Source of the DNA: CAZHGD01 sp964531735
GTDB lineage: Bacteria > Armatimonadota > UBA10988
DNA: 32,439 nucleotides
Direction: 5' to 3'
NCBI GenBank assembly: GCA_964531735.1
Contig: CAZHGD010000075.1
Location: 1-32,439 of the forward strand
The notes beneath the pieces are model-generated. The model saw nothing but the letters and a program-made list of their open reading frames with translations. It was not told the origin of the DNA and did not search any database. The translations under genes were made by a program, and so were the position numbers. Below, piece by piece: positions 22,482 through 32,439 of the stretch; position 1 is the first letter of the stretch, and each line of letters opens with the position of its first letter.

Positions 22482-25400
22482 GACAAGCTCCGACGGCCGC
22501 CTCGACCGTGGGGTCAGGCTACTCCTCGACCGCCGATTCGGCAAGCCGCCGGCCCAACGAACAACGGGGCCGGACCACTGTGGGCACGGACCCCGTTGCT
22601 CAACCAACCCCGCCAGACGCGCGGTGCGGCTACTGCACCGACGGGCCGTTCAGGTGTGACGGCTTCGCGTTGAAGTGGCGGGCGGCGCCGGTCTGCTCGG
22701 CGGCTTCGGCCACCGCGGTGGCGACGCGCTGGCTGAGGCCCGGGCAGAACACGCTCGGCACGATCTGCTCGTCGCTCAGTTCGGCCTCGGGCACGGAGCC
22801 GGCCACGGCCTCGGCGGCGGCCAACAGCATGGTCTGGTTGACGTCGCTGGCGCGCACGTCGAGCAGGCCACGGAAGATGCCCGGGAACGCCAGCGCGTTG
22901 TTGATCTGGTTCGGGAAGTCGCTGCGGCCGGTGGCGATGACCGCCACGTACGGCATCGCCGCCAGCGGATCCACCTCGGGAATCGGGTTGGCCAGCGCAA
23001 ACACGATGGGCTGCGCCGCCATGCTCTGCACGTGCTCGACCGACAGGATGTTCGGCTGCGAGACACCGATGAACACATCGGCACCACGGACCGCCTCGGT
23101 CAGGCCGCCGCGGCACTGCTGCCGGTTGGTGCGCTGGGCCAACTGCTCCTTGAAGGCGTTCATGCCCTGCTCGCGGCCCGCGTAGATGGCGCCCACGCTG
23201 TCGCAGATGATGACGTCGCCCACGCCCAGGCCGAGCAGCAGGTTGGTCACGGCCAGGCCGGCGGCGCCCGCGCCGCTGATGGTCACCCGAATGTCCTCGG
23301 CCCGGCGCCCGGTGACTTTGAGCGCGTTCTTCAGGCCGGCGCAGACCACGACCGCCGTGCCGTGTTGGTCATCATGGAAGACCGGGATGTCCAGTTCCTG
23401 GCGCAGGCGGGCCTCAATCTCGAAGCAGCGCGGCGCGCTGATGTCCTCGAGGTTGATCCCGCCGAACACCGGCGCCAGCCGCTTGACGGTCTCGATGATC
23501 TCTTCGGTGTCCTGCGTGTCGAGGCAGATGGGGAAGGCGTCGACACCGGCGAACTCCTTGAAGAGCATCGCCTTGCCTTCCATCACCGGCAGCGCGCCGT
23601 AGGGCCCGATGTTGCCGAGGCCGAGCACCGCCGAGCCGTCGGACACCACCGCCACCATGTTGCCCTTGATGGTCCAGTGGTAAGCCGCGGCCAGGTCGTC
23701 CTGCACCCGCTTGCACACGCGGGCCACGCCCGGCGTGTAGGCCCGGGACAGCGCGTCCCGGTCACGCAACGGCATCGCGTTCTCGATGTGGATCTTGCCA
23801 CCCACGTGGAGCGCGAAAGTGCGATCGGTAGCGTCCAACAGGTCGACGTCCTCGAGACCGGCCACCGCGGCGGCAATCCGCTCGATGTGACCCTCGTCAC
23901 TGGCCTCGACATCGATCACGCGGGTGGTGGTCCCGTCGGTGGTGCTGGTGATCTGCACGTCGCGGATCAACGCCTCCTGCTTGGCGATGGCCGAGGTGAT
24001 CTTCGCCAGCATACCGGTCCGACTCGGGTAGCGCACCTCGAGCGTGACGCTCGTGCTCGGACTGACTTGCGCCATGATGTGCAACGACTCCTGCGTAGTT
24101 TCAGCGTGCTATACGACCGCTTGACGCAGAAACGCTTCCCAGGCGGCGACGAGTTCACAATATCTCAGAAACAAGCCAGATTCATGTCCGTCGCGACGAC
24201 TCGCGCCGCTCAGCGCCCCTCGAACTGCCCCCCGTCGCCTGGTCGCGCCGCTCCTGAAGCCGCTTGCTGCCGCATCCAGCGCAAGGCAGGCGGACCGGCC
24301 GACTCGCCAGGCGGACTGGCGCACGCGCTACGCGGACTCGCTGGACCACTGCCAGTCGGCGAACGAAAAGATCCGCGCCAGCCCCTGCTGCACCTCGGCC
24401 GCCGTGACCTCGACGGGCGTTCGCCCGCTCGCGGCGGCCAGCGACGCCGCGACGCCCGCGGCCTGCCCGGTCGACATGCAGGTCCCCATGATGCGGGCAC
24501 TCGACATCGCCTCGTGCTCGGCACCGAGGCAGCGCCCAGCCACCAGCAGGTTGTTCACACCCGACGGCAGCAAGCAGCGGTACGGGATCTCGTAGTAGGC
24601 CCGCGGCGGCACGCGCCAGTCGGCACCGGTGCGGTTGCCGTCGGGGTTGTGGATGTCCACCGGGTACGACCCGCAGGCGACGGCATCGGCAAAGCGGGTC
24701 TCGCCGAGCACGTCGGCCACGGTCAGCCGGTAGGGCGACCAGATGGACCGCGTCTGCCGCACGCCCAGCACCGCCGACGACTTCACCAGCCGGCAACCGG
24801 CAAAGCCGGGCACGAACCGGCGCAGCAGTTCCACCAGCACGATCATCTGCCGCCGGGCGACGTCCTCACCGCGGCTGACCTCGCGGCCGCAGGTGCCGTC
24901 CACGCCCACCACGCGCGTCATGTTGACGACCACTTCGCCGGCGATGGAGGTGCGGAAGAACAGCACGCGGCCCTGCGGCAGCGGCAGGCGCTCCGGCGGC
25001 CCGTCGAAGCCGGGCAGGTCCGGCGGCACCACCTCGCGCACCTGCTCGGCAGTCACGCCGAGATCGGCCAGGCGCACCTCGGTGTTGATCAGCGGCGCGC
25101 CTTGCGCAGCGTCGACGCCCTGGAGCAGGAACATGATCGACGCCGGCTGCGTGGCCCCATCCTCGGGCCGTCCCTGACTGAACGGCGCGCCGGCCCAGGC
25201 CGCCAGGTCACCGTCGCCGGTGGCGTCGACCACTTGCCGCGGCCGCAGCGCCAGGAGGCCGGACTTGTTGGCCACCACCACGTCGGCGATCCGGCCCGCG
25301 GTGGTCACGACATCGAGCACGGTCGTCTGCAACCAGACGTCGACGCCGGCCTCGCGCAGCATGGCCGACAGCTCGTGCGCCAGCTCGTCGGCCGGCAGGT

Positions 25401-28400
25401 AGACGCCTTCGCCGCGCTCGCCCGGCGCCTGCGACGGGTAGCGTTGCCGGAGCCGCTCGATCAACTCGGCCCCCGCACCGGGGAAGGTCCGGTCGCCGTG
25501 GTGCGTGCGCACCGCGCTGAGCGGCATCACCAAGCCCATGGTGGCCATGCCGCCGAGTTGGCCCCAGCGCTCGATGAGGACGGTCCGCGCGCCACTCCGC
25601 GCGGCGGCCAGCGCGGCGGCCCAGCCGGCCGGTCCGCCACCGGCCACCAGCACGTCCGGCTCGCGAACCACCGGCACTTCGCGCGACCAGGTGAGGCGCT
25701 CCGGCTCACCCATCAGGCCACCTCGCTCCGGCCGCTGGCCGCCGCCCGGTAGATCGCGTCAGCCAGCCGCTGCACGGTGCGCGCGTTGGCCAGACTGGTC
25801 AGCGGCTCGCGCCGCTCGGCGATCGCGCCGACGAAATCGGCCACCGGCCCGCGGTGGACCGCGCTCCACGAGTCGGCGGCCTCGACGAGCGTGCTGGTCT
25901 CCACGCCGGCCGCCGTCAGTCGATGCACCACCACCTGCGGCGAGCCGGGCAGCAGACAGAGGTCGAGCGAGCCGTCCTCACACTCGATCAGCCACTGGTT
26001 GATCGGTTGCGCCGCGGCGAAGCTGGCCCGCCGGTAGTCGAGCACCACCCCGCCGCTCAGCCGCGCCTGGGCCATCACCTGCACCTCGACATCGTTGGCC
26101 GGCACGGCAATGCGCCGGTAGACCTCCGGCACGCGCCAGGTGCCGGCGAACACCGCCTCCGGTTCGTGCCGCCAGCCGCACAGGCCGAGCAGGTAGTCGA
26201 AGTCGTAGCAGCTCCAGTCGGCCAGAAGGCCCTGGTGGCCCCAACCCGGCCGGTGCAGGAAGAACGGGCTGGTGCCGTCGTAGCCTTCGTGCGCCGGCAT
26301 CACCACCTGCGCCGACAGCCGCCGCACCGGACCCAGTTCGCCGGAGGCCAGCAAGGCCGCCGCCGCCGCCGCGCTGGCCGTGGCGCGGAACCGGCAGGAG
26401 CAACAGGCGCCCACCAGGTCGCCCTGGGCCGCGCGCATCTGGTCCACCTCGGCGGTGGACAAGCCGACCGGCTTCTCCACCAGCACGTGCTTGCCGGCGG
26501 CGAAAGCCGCCACCGTCGGCCCGACGTGCTGCGTCGGCGAGGTGGCCACCACCACGGCGTCCACCGCCGGATCGGCCAACAGCTCCGCCACGTCGGTGTA
26601 GACGCCCGGCACGTTGAACTGCGCCGCGCGTTGCGCCGCAGCCTCGGCGCGCACGTCGCAGACCGCGGCCCACCGCACCAGCGGCAGGTCGAGCGTCTCG
26701 CGCAGATGGTACTCGGCGATCTGGCCGCAGCCGATCAGCCCCAGCCCGACAGGCTCGTGTGCCATGGCTACACTCCGGCCCACAGCTCGCGCAGCAGCGT
26801 CACCGAGCGGTGGTAGTTCGCGATGATCGAGGCCGTCCGCGGCGTGCCCGGCGGGTAGTAGATCTCCAGCGTCAGCCAGTTGGCGTAGCCCAGCTTCTTG
26901 AGCACGGCCACCAGCGCCGCGACGTCGATGTCGCCCTCACCGAGCCACTCGGTGGGCTGCGGGCCGACCTGGTTGCGCACGTGCAGCGCGGTCAACCGCG
27001 CCCCGAGCGCTTCGGCTCGCGCCACCGGCTCGTCGCCGCTGGTCAACGACCAGCCGATGTCGAGGCAGACGCCGACGGCTTCGCCGCTGAACTCGGTCAC
27101 CGCCCGCAGGTCGTCCAGGTGCAGGTCGAGCTGGTTGGCGTGGTTGTGCATGGCCAGGCGCAGACCAAGCGGCGCCACCAGTTCGGCCAGCCGCGTCAGG
27201 TTCTCGCCCTGCCGCTGCAACTCGTCGACCGTCTTGCGCTCACGCTGCGCCCAGGAGCCTTTCGGGTCGCAGTTGACCACCAGCTCGTCGGCGCCCAGCT
27301 CGGCCACCGCGCGGGCCGTCGGCAGGAAGCTCTGCTCCACGGGCAACGCGTCGAACGGCCCGTGGAACGGGCCACCGACATAGGTGCCCGACAAGCGCAA
27401 CCCGTGCGCCGTCAGCAGCGGCCCGATGTCGGGCTCCCAGCTCTCCACCGCGTCGCAACCGGCCGCGGCAGCGCCGGCCACAAAGGCCGCCAACGTCTTC
27501 TCCGCTTCGGGCCGATCCGGCTCGGAGCTCCACCCGTAACGCTGTGTCGAGATGCCTGTCATGGCGCTCTGCCTCCCGTGGTCCGGAACGTTCGCCACTC
27601 ACCCGGGTTCAGCGTCACCAGCGGCGGGATGCCGCTGAGACCGGTGGTGTCGGGCCGGAAGGCGCCGGGACGGGCGGTGTCGTTGACCACCACCACCAGC
27701 GTCTCGACCCGATCGGTCACGGCGACGGTGTCGATTCGCCCATCGCCGTCGGTGTCGAAGATGCGCCGCTCGCCGTGCAGCATGGTCGCTTCGTGCTCGG
27801 CCAGCCAGGTGCTCGTCGTCGCCAGGGCCGCGAGCTGCGGCTCGCGCCAGTGTTCGGGCGGGCCGGCCACCAGGCCGGTAGCGCCGGCCGCCGCGGTCAG
27901 GACCAGGCGCGCGGCCACCGGCAGCGGCTCCTCGATGGCCAGCCGGCCGCGTGACGTGGCGCGGCGGACGGCCTGGAAGGTGTCGGCCAGGTCCGGTGGC
28001 TCCGCCGGCTGCGCCGGCTCGGCAGCTACCAGTGCCACCTCCGACAACGGCGCCGCCAAGCGCCAGTCCACGCCGCACTGCGCCAGGGCCCGCTCCGCCT
28101 GCGTACCGCCGCGCAGCAGCACGCGCAGGTTCGGCACGCGCCCACCCAGGCGGCGCCGCACCAGGCCGAGGATGGCGCTGTTCTGCTCGCACCGGAAGCG
28201 CACCCAGGCCAGGCGCGTGGCCGGATCGGCCAGCAGCGGCGCACCGGGGAAGTTCGGTTGTGGACCCAGCGCGCGCCGCTTGGCCGGCTTCGGCGGCGGC
28301 CCGGCCACGCGCTGGAAGGCGCCGAGCGTCAGCGGGTCGAAGGAGCAGTCGAGCGGGCTGTTGCCGGTCTCGTCGAAGACCACCTCGGTCAGCTTGGCTC

Positions 28401-31400
28401 GGCGGCACAGGTCGGCCAAGGCGTCGAGGCGCTGATCGAAGTAGGTACACTCACCGTCGAGCAGCCAGGTTGGTGAGATCATGCCGCGGCGTTGCCGCGC
28501 GGCGGCGCTGGTCGGTGCCACCACCGCCGCCGCCGTGGGGTGCTCGCGCAGATACCGTTCGCTATAGCTGCTGTCGGGCGTCCAAGGCACCCACGGCGCC
28601 AGGGCCAGCACCGGTTCGAGACCGGCCGCGCGCACCGCCTCGGCCGCCTCCACCACGCGCTCCATGCGCCTCAGGTCGGCGGCCGGATCGTCATGCTGGA
28701 GCCGCTCGGGCAACGCCACGCGGTTGAACCCCAGACGGGCGGCGATGACCAGGCAGGCGGCCTGCTCGGCCGGGCTCAGCTCGAGCAGGCGCGGCGCGGC
28801 GAGGATGCGCACGGCGTCCCGTGGCGCCCGCGCCGCGGGCACCGTGGCGCCGGGCGTCCACCAGTTGGCCGCCGGCACCGGAGGACCGAGCGGCGCCGCG
28901 ATCAGCGGTGCCGCCAGGAACCATAGCCACAACCAGGCTGTGCCCCGGGCAAGCCGGCCCAGCAGCATACGTCGACCTCCGGATGCGGCTATACTACGAC
29001 AGCGCCGGCCGGCGGTCTACCACCTGGCGCCGCTCAAGCTCCCAGCCCCCACTCGCGGAGCACGCCCAGCACGTCCGGCTGCGACCAGAGCCAGGCCACG
29101 CGCAGCCACAGTCCGTCGACCACCCGGCTACGGTAGCTGCCGTCGGCCGACGGCAGCACCGGCTGGAAGCAACCGTCGTCGGCCAGTTGGTAGAACTCGG
29201 CCCGACGGCGCTGCGGATCGAGCAGCCAGTACTCGCGCACCCCGCCGGCCTCGTACTCCAGGTACTTCTCGCCGCGATCGCGCGCGTGGCTCTCCGGGCT
29301 GACCACCTCAACCACCAGGTCGGCCGGGCCCTCCAGATGGTGCTCGCGCAGGCGATCGAGGTGCTCGGTGGCCACGAAGAACAGGTCCGGCGACCGCCCC
29401 GGCAGCTCCGGCCCGGTCTTCATCTGGAACGGTGCCTGCAGGACCCGTCCCAGGCGATGCGCGCCCACCCAGGTCCGTAGCAGCCAGGTTGCCGCGCCGC
29501 AGATCGCGTCATGCTCATCCGATACCGGACTCATCAGTTCGACCCTCCCCGCGACCCATTCGGCGTGGACCTCGGGTTCCAGCCAGGCCAGGTACTCCTC
29601 GTAGGTCATGGTCTCCGGCGCCGTGGCCGGTACCGTGGTGCTCGTCATCGGCGGCTCCGGTACAGCCCGCGTCCAGTCTACCATCGGCGCGGGCACCAAG
29701 ACCAGTCGTAGCCCGCGCCTGAAGGAGCGTCGGCCGATACCGCGAAGCGTATCCGCCGAGACGGGAGTTCGGACCCATGTCCGATTCGGTTAGCACGCGC
29801 CGCTCTTTCCTGTCCGGCACGCTTCGCGCGGCAGCCGGCGTAGCGGCGTTCCACATCGTTCCCTCGCGCGTCCTCGGCGCCGACGGGCAGACACCGCCCA
29901 GCGAGACGCTGACGCACGCCATCGTCGGCGTCGGCGGCATGGGCCAGGCCCACCTGGGCTATGTGCTGGGCAATCGGCAGGCCCGCCTGCTGGCCATCTG
30001 CGACGTCGACTCCGGCCGGCTGGACAACACGCTCAAGAAGTGCCCGGAGGGCACCAAGGGCTACCACGACTTCCGGCAGGTGCTGGACCGTGGCGACATC
30101 GACATCGTGCATGTCGTCACGCCGCCGCACTGGCACGCGCTGATCTCGGCCATGGCGGCCGAAGCGGGCTGCGACATCTGGTGCGAGAAGCCGATGACCC
30201 GCACCATCGCCGAAGGTCAGCACGTGATCGACGCCGTGCAGCGTCACGGCCGCATGTTCCGGCTGAACACCTGGTTCCGGCTGCACAGCGGTTTCTATGG
30301 CCTGGGCACCACGGTCAAGCCGATCAAGCAACTGGTCGAGGCCGGCCTGCTCGGCTGGCCGCTGACGGTCCGCATCAGCCCGTTCACCGGCTTCCCCTGG
30401 AAGACCGCCGGCTGGTCGGGCCGCACCGATCTGGTCCCGCAGCCGGTGCCGAAGGAGCTGGACTACGACTTCTGGCTGGGACCGGCGCCGTACAAGCCCT
30501 ACCACCCACACCGCGTCCACGGCAGCTTCCGCGGCTACTGGGACTATGACGGCGGCGGCCTGGCCGATATGGGCCAGCACTACCTCGATCCGGTGCAGTA
30601 CTTCCTGGGCAAGGACCAGACCAGTCCGGTCGAGGTGCAAGCTTGGGCGCCTTGGCCGGCCCATCCCGACGCGGTCGGTCTGTGGGGCCGCGTCGAGATG
30701 ACCTACGACGACGGCTGCAAGCTGGTCCTGGAATCCGGCGAATGGGGCGAACCGGTCACCAAGGGCTTGCCGTTCCTGGAGGGCCCGAAGGGCAAGGTCT
30801 ACCAGGGCTTCAAGACCGATCCGGTGGGTCTGGCCGACGCGGTGGCCTCGCTGCCGCAGCCGGCGCCGATGATCGACGACTTCGACGTCTCGGTCACCAC
30901 GCGGCGGCGGTTCGGCCTCCACGAGGAGAACGGGCACCGCAGCAACATCCTCGTACACCTGGCCAACTGCGCCATCCGCACCGGCCGCAAGCTGCGCTTC
31001 GACCCGGTGAAGCTGCAGTTCATCGGTGATGTGGAAGCCAACCGGCTGGTCGACCAGCCCATGCGCGCGCCGTGGCACTTCTAGGGAGCAGGCGATGACC
31101 GAAGTACGACGTGCCGGCCGAATCGCCGGCTCTTGGTGGGGCCGCTGCACCGCGTTGGTGCTGCTGGCCGCCACCCCACTGCTGGCCACTCCGGTGGACG
31201 ATCTCTGTGCCAAGCTCCCGGCCACCAGCGTGGCCGACGGGCAGCAACTCATCGCGGCGCTGGTCAAGCTCGGACCCGACGCCGTGAAGGAGCTGCTCGA
31301 GCGACTGCCCAAGGGCGGTCCGACCACGGTGCAGGCCAAGTTCGCGCTGAACGGCCTGGTGCAGTGGGTCACCCGGCCCGGCGCCGAAGCCGAACGCGCG

Positions 31401-32439
31401 ATGCTGACCAAGGCGCTGCTGGACCACCTGGGGACGGTGACCGACCAGGCCAACAAAGTGCTCGTGCTCAGCCTGGTGCAGCAGGTCGGCAAAGCCGACG
31501 CGATCCCGGCGCTGAGCAAGCTGTTGACCGATGCCAACCTGGCCGAGCCGGCCACGCAGGCGCTCCAGGCCATTGGTGGCCCCGAGGCGATCCAGGCTCT
31601 GCTGGCGGCGCTCGCCGCGGGCGGGCCGGCGCGGGCCTCGTTCGTCCGCGCGCTCGGCGTCCTGCGCGCCCAGGCCGCCGTGGCCCCGCTACTGAAGCTG
31701 GCCACCGACGCCGAGCCGGCGGTGCGCCAGGCCGTGCAGGCCGCGTTGGCCAACCTCGGCGCCGCGGCGGCTGGAACCGTGCTGAAGCAGGCCGCCGCGG
31801 CCACCGCGCCGCGCGAGCGGACCGAAGCCACGGCGAACCTGCTGCTCTGGGCGCGCCGCCAACTCGAGAGCGGCCGCGCCGCCGATGCGGTGGCCGTCGC
31901 GCGTGACCTGCTGCGTGACCGCACCAAGCCGGGTGACGCCCACGTGGCCGCCGCGGCGCTCGACCTGCTGGTGGCGGCCGGCGACAAGGCCGTTGCCGCC
32001 GATCTGCTCAAGGCGGTCGACAGTCCGGCCCGCGCCCTGCGCGGGGCAGCCCTGCGGCTGCTGGCCGGGCTGCCGTTGTCCGCCGCGCTGCCGGCGGTCT
32101 TGGAGCACCTGCCCAAGGCGACACCGGAGCGCCGCGCCGAACTGATCGCCTGGCTGGCCGACCGCGCCCATCCCAAAGCCCAGCAGGCGGTCCTGGCGGC
32201 CCTCACCGATGCCGAAGCCGTCGTGCGCCTGGCCGCGCTCTACGTGGCGCCGCGTCTCCAAGCCGCGGCCGTGCCCGCCCTGGTGGCGCGCCTGGCGGCC
32301 ACCGACGCCGCCGAACTGAGGGCGGTCCGCGCCGCCCTCGGGCACATTCGGCCCGAGCTGGTCGTGCCGGCGCTCGGCGCCTTGCTGAAGGCCGCGCGCG
32401 AGCCGGCGCAGCAAGCCCTGGCGCTGCAAGCCGTGGCCG

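Overview
The window is 32.4 kb of very GC-rich bacterial DNA, about 26 genes on both strands, with no rRNA, tRNA, CRISPR array, transposase or phage gene that I can see. Start codons are mostly ATG preceded by GGAG/GGAGG at 5-11 nt. The gene content (Tat-exported Gfo/Idh/MocA oxidoreductase, HEAT-repeat secreted protein, exported ADP-ribosylglycohydrolase, many glycoside-hydrolase-like proteins, xylose-isomerase-like TIM barrels, Uma2, HicAB, HD-GYP) resembles Armatimonadota, Planctomycetota, Lentisphaerota or Hydrogenedentota. I cannot choose among these without a marker gene.

Layout. 1-1.5 kb: the 3' end of a phosphorelay protein (Hpt domain) coupled to a REC-HD-GYP response regulator. 1.5-3.4 kb: a DRE-TIM (HMGL-like) acyltransferase with an unusual C-terminal cache-like domain. 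3.7-4.4 kb: hicA-hicB toxin-antitoxin pair. 4.5-6.0 kb: GH4 glycosidase. 6.3-9.2 kb: a forward pair of unrecognised genes, the second exported, ended by a strong hairpin. 9.3-14.2 kb: a probable four-gene minus-strand operon (129-aa orphan, BNR/Asp-box sialidase-like protein, sugar isomerase-like TIM barrel, GH2 beta-galactosidase-like enzyme). 14.4-16.4 kb: a large TIM-barrel-like protein with a Cys cluster, divergent from that operon. 16.4-18.9 kb: exported modular clan GH-A (GH5-like) hydrolase. 19.0-20.9 kb: exported ADP-ribosylglycohydrolase-fold protein with a discoidin-like C-terminus, divergent from the previous gene. 20.9-21.1 kb: hairpin and a 134-bp inverted-repeat element. 21.1-24.1 kb: minus-strand VOC protein, NudC Nudix hydrolase and ACT-domain malic enzyme. 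24.3-29.0 kb: a tight minus-strand operon of exported TIM-barrel-like protein, sugar isomerase-like protein, Gfo/Idh/MocA dehydrogenase and FAD oxidoreductase, with overlapping or nearly abutting reading frames. 29.0-29.6 kb: Uma2 nuclease-like protein. 29.8-32.4 kb: Tat-exported Gfo/Idh/MocA protein followed by a HEAT-repeat protein that runs off the window.

How it fits together. Most of the window reads as carbohydrate scavenging. Exported proteins would bind or cut glycans outside the cytoplasm; GH2, GH4 and sialidase-like enzymes without an obvious signal peptide would act inside; isomerase-like and dehydrogenase proteins would process the sugars. No transporter, SusC/D pair or dedicated sugar regulator is visible. 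The operon at 24.3-29.0 kb (FAD oxidoreductase + Gfo/Idh/MocA + isomerase fold) has the enzyme classes expected of an oxidation-elimination (keto-sugar) route rather than simple hydrolysis. That is inference and is the most system-like element here.
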